DNA from: an uncultured Collinsella sp.
GTDB lineage: Bacteria > Actinomycetota > Coriobacteriia > Coriobacteriales > Coriobacteriaceae
Length of the DNA: 28,695 nucleotides
Direction: 5' to 3'
Assembly (NCBI GenBank): GCA_958421035.1
Contig: CATZKS010000010.1
Coordinates: 1 to 28,695, forward strand
Shown here: one piece after another, positions 1 through 7,768 of the stretch
How positions within the stretch are numbered: the stretch's first letter is position 1
Layout: the number at the start of each line of letters is the position of its first letter
Notes under the pieces: model-generated
Seen by the model: the letters and a program-made list of their open reading frames with translations, nothing else
Told to the model about the DNA's origin: nothing
Database searches by the model: none
Translations under genes and position numbers: made by a program

Positions 1-924
1 GGCGACACCCTGTGTACCGGCAAGAAGAAGGTGCAGTTTGCGGGCATCCCCATGAACCTCATGCGCCGCGGCCGCGCCGGCTACATCGTGACCGGCAACT
101 TTGCCAACAAGGCATACAAGGAGGCCGCCAAGTACGGCGAGGCCGTGCTGCTCGCGAGCTCCGAGGACACCAATTTCGACCGCATTCCCAACATGGCCGA
201 CATCAACGCGCGCATTGCCGCCGAGGCCGCAGGCGACGGGCTCGACTACGTCTACATCTGCCAGAACAACACCATCTTTGGCACCATGTACCACGAGCTG
301 CCCAACTGTGGCGACGTACCGCTGGTCGCCGATGTCTCGAGCTGCTTTTTGTCGCAGCCGCTCGACGTCGAACGCTACGGACTCATCTACGCCGGCGCGC
401 AGAAAAACGCCGGCGCCGCGGGCGTGACCGTGGTCATCGTGCGCGACGACCTCATCACAGATGGCCCCGCCTTTGCGCAGACGCCGCAGTACATGGACCT
501 TAAGACCCAGGCCGCCAAGGGCTCCATGCTCAACACGCCCAACACCTTTGGCATCTACGTATGCGGCAAGGTGTTCCACTGGGTCGAGGAGACCGGCGGA
601 CTTGCCGCCATGGCCGAACGCAACTGGGCCAAGGCCAACCTGCTCTATGACCTGCTCGAGCACAGCGAGCTGTTCCATGGCACCACGCAGGCCGACAGCC
701 ACTCCATCGCCAACGTTACCTTCCGCTCCGGCGACACCGAACTCGACGCGGCCTTTGTCGCAGGCGCGGCCGAGCACCAGATTCAAAACGTCAAGGGCCA
801 TCGCCTGGTGGGCGGCATGCGCGCAAGCGTCTACAACGCCGTGACCATGGAAGACGTGCAGGCACTGGCCTCGTACATGAAGGACTTCGAAGCGCAGCAT
901 AGTTTGAGCCCGCGATCTAACTAG
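1..924 (+). CDS. serC: Phosphoserine aminotransferase, 5'-truncated by the window edge
   Basis: A PLP-dependent class V aminotransferase that converts 3-phosphohydroxypyruvate and glutamate to phosphoserine, the second step of serine synthesis. The frame is open from base 1, so the N-terminus lies outside the window; 307 residues are visible, and complete SerC proteins are about 360. The PLP-lysine region reads GAQKNAGAAG, preceded by the family's VADVSSCFLS segment, and the C-terminus keeps a GGMRASVYNA motif that matches the SerC phosphate-binding end. It is followed after 69 bases by serA on the same strand, the usual pairing for serine synthesis. The identification is strong; only the true start is unknown. 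Confidence 0.93.
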   Translation, partial: GDTLCTGKKKVQFAGIPMNLMRRGRAGYIVTGNFANKAYKEAAKYGEAVLLASSEDTNFDRIPNMADINARIAAEAAGDGLDYVYICQNNTIFGTMYHELPNCGDVPLVADVSSCFLSQPLDVERYGLIYAGAQKNAGAAGVTVVIVRDDLITDGPAFAQTPQYMDLKTQAAKGSMLNTPNTFGIYVCGKVFHWVEETGGLAAMAERNWAKANLLYDLLEHSELFHGTTQADSHSIANVTFRSGDTELDAAFVAGAAEHQIQNVKGHRLVGGMRASVYNAVTMEDVQALASYMKDFEAQHSLSPRSN

Positions 925-993
925 CCCGCAACCCGCGGGCCGACCAGCCACTTCAAACCACCAGTTTAAACCAAACCTGCTAAGGAGTTTTTC

Positions 994-2157
994 ATGCGCA
1001 AGATCAAAACCATCGACGACATCACCAAGGACGGCAAAGTCGAGTTTGGCGAGGGCTACGAGTTTGTAAGCACCACCGAGGAGGCCGACGCCATTCTGAT
1101 GCGCTCCACCGACCTGCACGGCTACAAGCTGCCCGAGGGCATCCGCGCTATCGCCCGCTGCGGCGCCGGCGTCAACAACATTCCCGTCGAGGAGTACGCC
1201 AAGAAGGGCGTCGTCGTCTTTAACTCCCCCGGCGCCAACAGCAACGCCGTCAAGGAGCTCGTCCTGGGCATGCTGGTGCTTTCGAGCCGCGGCGTGGTGC
1301 AGTCGATGAACTGGGTGCGCGACAACGCCGATGATCCCGAGATTCAGGTCGATGCCGAAAAGGCCAAGAAGGCCTTTGTGGGCCGCGAGCTCAAGGGCAA
1401 GCGCATCGGCGTCATCGGTCTGGGCAACGTAGGCTCCAAGGTCGCCAACGCCTGCGTCGACCTGGGCATGGACGTCTACGGCTACGATCCGTTCATTTCC
1501 GTCGAGCACGCGTGGGTGCTGAGCCGCGAGGTGCAGCGTGTGGGCACGCTCGAGGATCTCTGCCGCGGCTGCGACTACCTCACCGTACACGTGCCCAGCA
1601 AGGCCGACACCATCGGCATGATCAGCACCGAGCAGATTAACCTGCTGGCACCCGACGCCGTGCTCATCAACTACGCGCGCGAGACCATCATCGACGAAGA
1701 CGCCGTCGACGCCGCCCTGCGCGAGGGTAAGCTCAGCTGGTTTAGCTGCGACTTTGCCACGCCCAAGACCGTCAAGATGCCCAATACGTTTATCACCACG
1801 CACTCGGGCGCCGGCACCGGCGAAGCCGAGGCCAACTGCGCCGACATGGCCATCAGCGAGCTCAAGGATTACCTGGAGAACGGTAACATCGCGCACAGCG
1901 TCAACTACCCCGCCTGCAGCATGGGCAAGGCGCGCGCCGCGAGCCGCATTGCCTGCCTGCATGCCAACGTGCCCAACATGATCGGCCAGATCACGGCCAT
2001 CCTGGCCAAGGACAACGCCAACGTGCAGCGCATGACCAACGAGTCCGCCGGCGAGAACGCCTACACCATGTTCGACACCGATGAGCACCTGAACAGCAGC
2101 ACGATCGAGGCGCTTAAGCAGATTCCGTCGATGTATCGCGTGCGCGTAATCAAATAG
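994..2157 (+). CDS. serA: D-3-phosphoglycerate dehydrogenase (short type with ACT domain)
   Basis: Oxidises 3-phosphoglycerate to phosphohydroxypyruvate, the first committed step of serine synthesis. It has 387 residues. The Rossmann NAD-binding motif GVIGLGNVG lies near residue 140, catalytic Arg is in YARETIIDED, and catalytic His is in THSGAGTGEAE. A C-terminal ACT domain (about 320-387, starting HANVPNMIGQ) is the usual site of serine feedback in SerA proteins. The ATG follows an AAGGAG at about 981. The Glu that most SerA enzymes carry in an xEP motif before the final His is not seen; the sequence there is DFATPKTV. Related short SerA proteins may share this, so I still call it SerA. It probably forms an operon with serC and ends at a strong terminator. 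Confidence 0.92.
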   Translation: MRKIKTIDDITKDGKVEFGEGYEFVSTTEEADAILMRSTDLHGYKLPEGIRAIARCGAGVNNIPVEEYAKKGVVVFNSPGANSNAVKELVLGMLVLSSRGVVQSMNWVRDNADDPEIQVDAEKAKKAFVGRELKGKRIGVIGLGNVGSKVANACVDLGMDVYGYDPFISVEHAWVLSREVQRVGTLEDLCRGCDYLTVHVPSKADTIGMISTEQINLLAPDAVLINYARETIIDEDAVDAALREGKLSWFSCDFATPKTVKMPNTFITTHSGAGTGEAEANCADMAISELKDYLENGNIAHSVNYPACSMGKARAASRIACLHANVPNMIGQITAILAKDNANVQRMTNESAGENAYTMFDTDEHLNSSTIEALKQIPSMYRVRVIK

Positions 2158-2170
2158 CGCCGGCTGATCT

Positions 2171-2201
2171 GACGGGCAGTTCCGCATGTGGCCTGCCCGT
2201 C
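2171..2201 (+). other. Hairpin after serA
   Basis: The 8-base arms GACGGGCA (2171-2178) and TGCCCGTC (2194-2201) can pair around a 15-base loop, 13 bases after the serA stop. There is no T-tract behind it, so it is more likely an mRNA 3'-end stabiliser or spacer than the terminator itself, which follows at 2220. Confidence 0.5.
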
Positions 2202-2219
2202 ACTGACATTGAATGCCCG

Positions 2220-2254
2220 CGGGGCGCCTTTCGCACGAGAGGCGCCCCGTTTTT
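2220..2254 (+). terminator. Rho-independent terminator of serC-serA
   Basis: The 9-base GC-rich arms CGGGGCGCC (2220-2228) and GGCGCCCCG (2241-2249) enclose a 12-base loop and are followed immediately by TTTTT (2250-2254). This is a textbook intrinsic terminator about 60 bases after the serA stop. Confidence 0.9.
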
Positions 2255-2291
2255 GTGAGCGCTCCATTAAATGCACCGAGCCGCTTCTTGG

Positions 2292-2306
2292 CATACAATC
2301 TGTATG
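2292..2306. promoter_or_regulatory. Palindrome in the M20 peptidase promoter region
   Basis: CATACA-ATC-TGTATG is a perfect 6+6 palindrome 26 bases upstream of the ATG at 2333. It contains a possible -10 element (TACAAT, 2294-2299), but I see no good -35. The position is where a repressor operator would lie. The binding protein is unknown. Confidence 0.4.
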
Positions 2307-2332
2307 TTGACCTAACTATCTGTGAGGTGCCT

Positions 2333-3542
2333 ATGGTTGATACAGATTTTGCTTGGCGGCTTACGCAAGGACTCGTGCGGATCGACAGCTCAGACCCGGG
2401 TGCGTATGAGGACGAGATTGAGCGCTATATCAAAGCGTTGGTTGAGGAACGGTTGGCGCAGCTGAGCCATCCGGTGCTCCATGCCGTGCAGGTTGAGGAG
2501 CTCGAAGTACTCCCCGGGCGCCGCAACCTTATGGTCACCGTGCCGGGCCAAAGCGACGAGCCGCGACTCGTCTATATCTGCCATATGGATACCGTTACAC
2601 TGGGCGATGGCTGGGACGCGGACACGCCGCCGCTCGGGGCGGTTGTGCGCAACGACAAACTCTATGGCCGCGGCGCCTGCGACATGAAGGGCGGCCTGGC
2701 CTGCGCCATTGCCGCACTGGTCCATACGCTCGAGCGCGTGGCGGGGGATGGCGCACTGCCCCGCCGTGGCTTTTCACTAATCTGCTCGGTCGACGAAGAG
2801 GACTTTATGCGAGGCTCCGAGGCAGCCATCGATGCCGGCTGGGTCGGTTCGCGCGAATGGGTGTTAGATACCGAGCCCACCGACGGACAGATTCAGGTGG
2901 CGCACAAGGGGCGCACGTGGTTCGAGATCGAGACGGCCGGCGCCACGGCACATGCGAGTCAGCCTTGGAAGGGCGCAGACGCCGTCGCCGCCATGGCCGA
3001 GGCCGTCTGCGCGCTGCGCCGTGCGTTCGCGGCGCTGCCCGTGCATGATGAGCTGGGGTCTTCGACTATCACGTTTGGCCAAATCGAGGGCGGATATCGC
3101 CCCTATGTCGTGCCCGACCACGCCAAGGTCTGGATCGATATGCGCCTGACCCCGCCGACCGATACGGCCGTCGCGAAGCGCATGGTAGAGCAGGCCATCG
3201 CCGTCGCCGAAGCCGCCGTTCCCGGTTGCCATGGCAGCTACACCGTGACGGGCGACCGCCCCGCCATCGAGCGCGACCCGAACTCTCCCCTTCTAGCAGC
3301 GCTCAAGCGTGCCGCCGATGACGGACACGACCGTCGGCTTCTTTACCGGCTACACCGACACCGCCGTCATTGCCGGCAAGACAGGCAACCGCAATTGCAT
3401 GAGCTACGGTCCCGGGTCGCTCGCGCTCGCGCACAAGCCCAACGAATATGTGCCCCACGCCGATATCGTTCGTTGTCAGCAGGTGCTAATCGCGCTCGCC
3501 GATAACGTGCTCTGGGACGCGAGCGGCCAAGTTGGGGCATAA
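2333..3542 (+). pseudogene. M20 family peptidase (ArgE/DapE type), frameshifted near its 3' end
   Basis: A zinc-dependent amidohydrolase of the ArgE/DapE/CPG2 class, expected to release an acyl or amino acid group from a small substrate. From the ATG at 2333 the metal ligands appear in order: H84 (CHMDTV), D117 (GACDMKGG), catalytic E155/E156 (DEED) and E181 (TEPTD). The dimerisation segment has TAHASQPWKG. Near 3305-3320 the family sequence leaves this frame and continues in the +1 frame as VGFFTGYTDTAVIAG...SLALAHKPNEYV, ending at 3542. That part carries the last metal-ligand His (LAHKPNE). The uninterrupted frame ends at 3505 with an unrelated Arg-rich tail. It is either a recent pseudogene or a sequencing or assembly error (two missing bases or one extra). 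Substrate unknown. Confidence 0.82.
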
Positions 3543-3581
3543 TAAGCCGCGAACAAACCGACTCGTGCGTTAGGACCGCCC

Positions 3582-4262
3582 ATGAAAGCACTTCCGTTTC
3601 CCTGCATCCGCCCGGCTCAGGACCGCGTGCTCGAGGCGCTGCCTGCAATGGGCAGCATCCTGAGCGGCAACGATGCTCTGCGCGGAGCCCTTGCCGATGG
3701 TCTGATGCTCAAGGACCCGGGTGCGGCGTATTACGTGTACGAATGCTCGGGCGAGCCGGGACGTGTGACGGGTGTCGTGGCGATCTGCCCGGTTGGTGCG
3801 CTGGCGGGCGGCGACGCGGTTGCCGCCGATACGACCGCCGCTGCGCGCGCAATCGCCGACCTCAAGGTACAGCCCCGTCCCGTAACGCTTGTCTACGAAG
3901 CCTCTCCCGTCATGGATATCATCCTCGGCGCCGCAAAAGAGGGCGCTTCACTCTATGCCGTCACCGACCCCGCCGGCATTACGCACCGCGTGTGGGAGGT
4001 CAAGCGCGAGGACGCCGTCGGGGCCATCCGCGCCATGCTCGACCAGGCGCCGGAGCCGGCACTGGCCGACGACCCTGCCTACGCTGCCGCGCTGACCGGG
4101 GCGTCGCAGCTGCTGGCCGATGAGGCCCGTTCCGCCGGAACGTACACCGGCAAGGAGCCGTTCAACTTTACCGTTGCCGTGCTCTTCCCCGCCGCGCAGG
4201 TCGCCAGCGGCGCGCCGCGAGTTCCGACGGGTTTGCTCACGCACCAGGTCGCGCGGTTCTAG
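3582..4262 (+). CDS. DUF1015-like protein
   Basis: A 226-residue protein resembling DUF1015 proteins: it starts MKALPFPCIRP, has a YYVYECSGEPGRVTG strand (the family's 'YVY...GR..G' region), then PVTLVYEASPVMDIIL and GITHRVWEVKRED, matching the family's 'llY' and 'Gv.hrlW' segments. DUF1015 members are usually about 400 residues, so this is a short version. The biochemical role of the family is not established; some members lie near serine synthesis genes, and here serC-serA are just upstream. It starts 39 bases after the broken M20 gene with only a weak TAGGA ribosome site. Confidence 0.65.
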   Translation: MKALPFPCIRPAQDRVLEALPAMGSILSGNDALRGALADGLMLKDPGAAYYVYECSGEPGRVTGVVAICPVGALAGGDAVAADTTAAARAIADLKVQPRPVTLVYEASPVMDIILGAAKEGASLYAVTDPAGITHRVWEVKREDAVGAIRAMLDQAPEPALADDPAYAAALTGASQLLADEARSAGTYTGKEPFNFTVAVLFPAAQVASGAPRVPTGLLTHQVARF

Positions 4263-4309
4263 CAAGACCAGACCGCCCAGCACAAAAATCGGCAGCTCAA
4301 CAAACAGGA

Positions 4310-4348
4310 GGCGGAGATGCAGCAGGTACATGCATCTCCGCCCCTTTT
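4310..4348 (+). terminator. Intrinsic terminator after the DUF1015-like gene
   Basis: The perfect 12-base arms GGCGGAGATGCA (4310-4321) and TGCATCTCCGCC (4331-4342) with a 9-base loop are followed by CCTTTT. It lies between convergent genes. The T-run is on the + side, so it mainly serves the + strand genes, though the strong stem could also slow transcription from the right. Confidence 0.8.
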
Positions 4349-4391
4349 GCGTCGAGAAGTTATGCCGGCGACCCGTGCCGCCGCGCTCGCG

Positions 4392-5027
4392 TTATCCGCG
4401 CTGCGGACCTGCAGTAGCCACAAGCGGTTCAAGCCCCAGCTCGCGCGCGTAATCCTCCTGCGTAAAAATCTCAATCAGCTCAAACGTACCGGCCTCGTCG
4501 TCAAACACGAAATGCAGCACCGAGCAGTTGCCCGGCACACGATCGCGTTCGTCGGCCGCCGCGCCCTTCACGTGGTCCATGAACTCCTTGATGGCAGAGC
4601 CATGGCTTACCGCGAGCACGCACGTATGGTCCGGACGCTGCATAAGCTCGGTCAACGTCGCCACCATGCGCTCGCGCACCTGCATCTGGCCCTCGCCGCC
4701 AAACTGGCGATAGAAGTCGCGCCACGGGCGCTCGGGCATAAGCATCACGCGCTCGGCCTCAAAGTCGCCAAAGAACCACTCGCGCAGACCGTCCAGGCGC
4801 TCGTACGCCAAGCCCGGCCACAAGTTGGCGATAGTCTGCTCGGTGCGATGAAGCGTGGAGGTGTAGGCATGATCGGGCTCAATGCCACGCGCACGTATAA
4901 ACATGCCGGCGCGCGCCGCCTGGTCGCAACCCAACTGCGTAAGCGGCGAGTCACTCCACCCCTGAATGATACGCTTAAGGTTGAATATCGTCTGTCCATG
5001 ACGGACCAGATACAGATCTTTATTCAT
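4392..5027 (-). CDS. Histidine phosphatase family protein (copy 1)
   Basis: A 211-residue phosphoglycerate-mutase-like phosphatase. The start MNKDLYLVRHGQT contains the catalytic RHG motif whose His forms the phosphohistidine; the second catalytic His is in AVSHGSA, and the acid/base region is LREWFFGDFE. I chose the ATG at 5027 because AAAGGA precedes it and the RHG lies within ten residues, as is normal; the frame continues upstream but without family sequence. It lies 17 bases behind a second, clearly related phosphatase gene, so the two form a tandem duplication in one operon. Substrate is not evident: small phosphate esters or nucleotides are possible. Confidence 0.88.
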   Translation of the reverse strand: MNKDLYLVRHGQTIFNLKRIIQGWSDSPLTQLGCDQAARAGMFIRARGIEPDHAYTSTLHRTEQTIANLWPGLAYERLDGLREWFFGDFEAERVMLMPERPWRDFYRQFGGEGQMQVRERMVATLTELMQRPDHTCVLAVSHGSAIKEFMDHVKGAAADERDRVPGNCSVLHFVFDDEAGTFELIEIFTQEDYARELGLEPLVATAGPQRG

Positions 5028-5044
5028 AGGGGTCCTTTCGTTCG

Positions 5045-5587
5045 TTACCAACCCAAGAGCGAAAACGCCCCGTCGCAATAGCCAAAATGAAGCACGGCAC
5101 CGTTGTCGGGTAGCTCCCCCTCGCCAGTCACATACTCAAGAAACTCCTGGCAGGCTGAGCCGTGGGAAACCGCCAGCACGCAGTCGTGCTGCGGCCTGGC
5201 CATGATGCGGGACAGCGCCGCGACCATGCGCGACTGAAGCTGCACTTCCGACTCGCCGCCAAAGGCCACCGGATAATCGCCCCAGGGCTGCGGCGGCATC
5301 TCGCGATTTGATGTGCACTCCAGCGAGCCAAAATGCCACTCACGCAGGTCATCGACCAGCTCAATGGAACGGCCCTCGCCAACGATAAGCTCGGCCGTAT
5401 GCCGCGCCCGGCCCAACGGCGAGGAATACACATGATCAAAGGCCACGCCACGCGCCGCAAACGCCGTACGCGCCGTCAGCGCCTGCTCGCGCCCGCGCGC
5501 CGTAAGCGGCGAATCGTGCCAGCCCTGCAAAATGCTCTGCACATTGAGCTCAGTCTGCCCATGCCGCACCAAATACAGATCTGCCAC
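5045..5587 (-). CDS. Histidine phosphatase family protein (copy 2)
   Basis: A 180-residue paralogue of the neighbour downstream. It begins VADLYLVRHGQT and shares QGW.DSPLT, LREW.FG and AVSHGSA with it. The family start and upstream sequence favour the GTG at 5587, preceded by GGGGAGG; an upstream ATG in the same frame would add an Arg-rich tail unlike the family. The genes are separated by 17 bases, so co-transcription is likely. The protein carries the full catalytic set (RHG; the second His in SHGSA; Glu in EWHFG). A hairpin repeat sits just upstream of its ribosome site. The exact substrate cannot be told from sequence. Confidence 0.85.
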   Translation of the reverse strand: MADLYLVRHGQTELNVQSILQGWHDSPLTARGREQALTARTAFAARGVAFDHVYSSPLGRARHTAELIVGEGRSIELVDDLREWHFGSLECTSNREMPPQPWGDYPVAFGGESEVQLQSRMVAALSRIMARPQHDCVLAVSHGSACQEFLEYVTGEGELPDNGAVLHFGYCDGAFSLLGW

Positions 5588-5604
5588 ACACCCTCCCCTC
5601 GTAC

Positions 5605-5635
5605 CACCACAAAGGGGACAGGAGCCTTTGTGGTG
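5605..5635. repeat. Hairpin repeat upstream of phosphatase copy 2
   Basis: The perfect 11-base arms CACCACAAAGG (5605-5615) and CCTTTGTGGTG (5625-5635) enclose GGACAGGAG. It lies between the nitroreductase stop and the GTG of the next gene, 17 bases before the GTG. On + it is followed by ATTTT, on - by the ribosome site. The GGGGACAG text recurs in the palindrome cluster at 28500, suggesting a dispersed repeat family. Confidence 0.7.
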
Positions 5636-5670
5636 ATTTTGCCGCCGGATTGCACCGCAACGACGCACAA

Positions 5671-6342
5671 CTACAGCAGCACGTCGGCAAGCGGACGCTT
5701 GGGTACGTGGTGCACCCGCGCCTCGTCGCGCCAATAATTGATGGAGCCGTCGGGGTTGGAATCGATCGCATCGATCACCTGTGTCTCGGCCGGAACGCCA
5801 AACGCCATGATCAGCTTGAGCTCATACTTGTCGTTATCGAGCCCCATGGCATCGATCGCGTGGGGCGTAAAGGCCTTGAACATGCAGGCTGCCACCTCGG
5901 GCGTGGCGCTGCGGGCGGCGAGCATCATCGTCTGCGCGGCAATGCCCGTGTCGACCTCGGTAATGGGAGCGGCGGGCTTGCCCGGAACGGCGCGCTCAGC
6001 AAGAATCGCGATGTAGCCGGTCGGGCGCTCGCCCTCATCGGGACCCGGCCAATCCTTGAGCGCACCGGCCCATGCAAGCTCGTCAAATACACGCGCGCAG
6101 TCCTCTGCACCGCTTACCACATGAAAACGCAGACGCTGAGCATTGGCACCACAGGGAGCCAGGTGCGCAAGTTCCGCCAGCTCGAGCAAAAACTCGCGCG
6201 GCACGCGCATGGACTCGTCAAAGCGACGGCACGTGCGGGCGCAGCGAACCAACGCATCAAACGCGTCCAAGCCGAGCTTTTCGCAACCCTGCTTTGCCAT
6301 CGACTCAGCGCTTACCGGCGCTGCGGGAACTGCTTCGTTCAT
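5671..6342 (-). CDS. Nitroreductase family protein
   Basis: A 223-residue FMN-dependent nitroreductase-like protein. Features: ARTCRRFDESMRVP at the N-terminus (the FMN-phosphate Arg region), LAPCGANAQRLRFHVV (the 'apsa.n.QpwrF' region) and a C-terminal KLIMAFGVPAE strand. I favour the ATG at 6342, five to six bases behind GGGGG, over the TTG at 6354. Family members reduce flavins, quinones or nitro compounds with NAD(P)H. A near-consensus DtxR-type iron box lies 29 bases upstream, which hints at iron-responsive control and possibly a flavin/iron-reducing role (inference). It is followed by the two phosphatase genes. Confidence 0.82.
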   Translation of the reverse strand: MNEAVPAAPVSAESMAKQGCEKLGLDAFDALVRCARTCRRFDESMRVPREFLLELAELAHLAPCGANAQRLRFHVVSGAEDCARVFDELAWAGALKDWPGPDEGERPTGYIAILAERAVPGKPAAPITEVDTGIAAQTMMLAARSATPEVAACMFKAFTPHAIDAMGLDNDKYELKLIMAFGVPAETQVIDAIDSNPDGSINYWRDEARVHHVPKRPLADVLL

Positions 6343-6370
6343 AGGGACCCCCAATACAAGCCAATTGTCC

Positions 6371-6389
6371 TTAGGAAAATCTAACCTAA
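6371..6389. promoter_or_regulatory. DtxR/IdeR-type iron box upstream of the nitroreductase gene
   Basis: TTAGGAAAATCTAACCTAA has the TTAGG-N9-CCTAA layout of the 19-bp DtxR/IdeR box and matches the textbook consensus at 15 of 19 positions. It lies in the divergent region between the nitroreductase gene (29 bases away, -) and hdeD-like gene (189 bases away, +), so the nitroreductase is the more likely target. A DtxR-family regulator is encoded at 14947-15336. Confidence 0.65.
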
Positions 6390-6577
6390 AACGTAGGCAA
6401 ATACGAACAGGGCTGCAATGTTCTACACCTGTTGAATAGAAAATCGCGACGTGGGGAACAACGGAAACAATTCGGGGCCTTTGGGTTACGTTTCACCCTC
6501 CCCGACCCATACGTCAGCGCCTTTAGGCGATACTGGTCGTAACGATCAAGGCTTACGCCGCACGGAAAGGAGACATT

Positions 6578-7180
6578 ATGGGCATCTTTAAGAATGATGA
6601 CCAAAAATCGAGCCAGTTTGGATTTGACGAGAAAAGCATGGCAGGCAAGGCCGTCAAGGCCGTACGCTGGATTTACGCCATCACGGGCGTCTTGGCGCTC
6701 GTCGCCGGCATCGCACTGCTGTTTGCGCCCGCCAAGTCCCTCGTCTTCCTAACGACCGTCTTGGGCTTCTACTTTGTGATCACGGCCGCGATCAGGCTGT
6801 TTACCGCTGTTTTCGAGCCACTGCTGCCCACCGGCTGGCGCGTGACGAGCATCATCTCCAACCTACTCATTATCTTGGGCGGCGTCATAATCCTGCGCAA
6901 CCAGGCCTTCTCGACCGCGACGCTCACCACGATGGTGGTTATCGTGGCCGGCTTTGGCTGGATCGTCGAAGGTGTCATGTCCATTCTGGAGTCCGAGCTT
7001 TCGTCCAACCGTGCCCTCGCCATCCTGAGCGGCGCGCTCTCCATCATCGCCGGCATGTTCGTGTTTATCTATCCGCTGTGGTCGGCCAAGATGCTCGTCA
7101 TCTTTAGCGGCGCCGCACTGCTGGTGTTTGGCGTAACGCTGATTGTTCGCGCTATTCAATTTGGCAAACTGGTGCACTAG
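6578..7180 (+). CDS. HdeD/DUF308 family membrane protein
   Basis: A 200-residue integral membrane protein with a short charged N-terminus (to about residue 25) and six predicted membrane spans in three hairpins, each containing the DUF308-like 'G...i..Gv.ll..P..s' pattern, for example ITGVLALVAGIALLFAPAKS and SGALSIIAGMFVFIYPLWS. HdeD in enteric bacteria helps acid resistance at high cell density; function here is not proven. The ATG follows GGAAAGGAG. The downstream gene begins at the base after its stop codon, so the two are translationally coupled. Confidence 0.85.
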   Translation: MGIFKNDDQKSSQFGFDEKSMAGKAVKAVRWIYAITGVLALVAGIALLFAPAKSLVFLTTVLGFYFVITAAIRLFTAVFEPLLPTGWRVTSIISNLLIILGGVIILRNQAFSTATLTTMVVIVAGFGWIVEGVMSILESELSSNRALAILSGALSIIAGMFVFIYPLWSAKMLVIFSGAALLVFGVTLIVRAIQFGKLVH

Positions 7181-7663
7181 ATGCCGCGAACGCTCTTTAT
7201 TGATGCAGACGCCTGCCCGGTCACGCGCGAGTCGATTGACTGCGCGCGGCGGGCGGGCGTCGCCGTCGTTATCGCCGGCAACAGCACACAGAACCTGGAA
7301 CGCCACATTCGCCGCGACGATCCGCGCGACGTCGAGCATGCGCGACGCGGATTTTGGGTCACGACGCTCGATGTGAGCGTGGGCGCCGACAGCGCCGACT
7401 TTGCCATTGTCGAACGCCTGCAGGCGGGCGACGTAGTCGTGACGCAGGACATTGGCTTGGCGAGCATGGTGCTCGGGCGCGATGCCGCCGCCATCGGCGT
7501 GCGCGGGCGCGTCTACGACAAAGCGACCATCGACATGCAGTTGTTTATTCGCCACGAGGAAAAGAAGGTACGCCGCGCCGGGGGACGCACTCGCGGACCG
7601 GCGGCATTTTCCAGCGAAGACCGGGCCCGCTTTAAACGCAACCTCACCGAGCTGCTGCACTAA
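7181..7663 (+). CDS. YaiI/YqxD family (UPF0178) protein
   Basis: A 160-residue member of UPF0178/DUF188. The signature begins MPRTLFIDADACPVTRE; GDVVVTQDIGLASM and a late RTRGPAAFSSEDRARF segment also match the family. Asp residues in the IDADACP and TQDIGLA segments resemble a PIN-like nuclease fold, but activity has not been established for the family. The ATG immediately follows the stop of the HdeD-like gene, so translation is coupled. A terminator hairpin lies 3 bases after its stop. Confidence 0.9.
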   Translation: MPRTLFIDADACPVTRESIDCARRAGVAVVIAGNSTQNLERHIRRDDPRDVEHARRGFWVTTLDVSVGADSADFAIVERLQAGDVVVTQDIGLASMVLGRDAAAIGVRGRVYDKATIDMQLFIRHEEKKVRRAGGRTRGPAAFSSEDRARFKRNLTELLH

Positions 7664-7665
7664 CC

Positions 7666-7710
7666 AAGGTAGATTTTTGGGACATGCCTAAAAATCTACC
7701 TTTTTGTTTT
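7666..7710 (+). terminator. Intrinsic terminator and repeat (copy A of the GTAGAT hairpin)
   Basis: The perfect 13-base arms AAGGTAGATTTTT (7666-7678) and AAAAATCTACCTT (7690-7702) surround GGGACATGCCT, followed by TTTGTTTT. This is a good terminator for the + operon. Its sequence is related to the hairpin at 7736-7768 read on the other strand. Confidence 0.85.
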
Positions 7711-7735
7711 GGCAGCGGAAATGCCCTGGTCACAG

Positions 7736-7768
7736 GGGTAGATCGTAAGACATGTCCCAATAATCTAC
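7736..7768 (-). repeat. Second GTAGAT hairpin (copy B, opposite orientation)
   Basis: Read on -, this copy has GTAGATTATTGGGACATGTC and then CGATCTACCC, matching the arms and the GGGACATG loop of copy A. The outer stem is GTAGAT/ATCTAC. It ends at the base before the stop codon of the - strand exporter gene. Copies A and B therefore sit tail to tail between two convergent genes. Confidence 0.75.

Noticed and set aside
3300..3330. Programmed frameshifting in the M20 gene
   Set aside because: There is no slippery heptamer or downstream pseudoknot, and this family is not known to use recoding.
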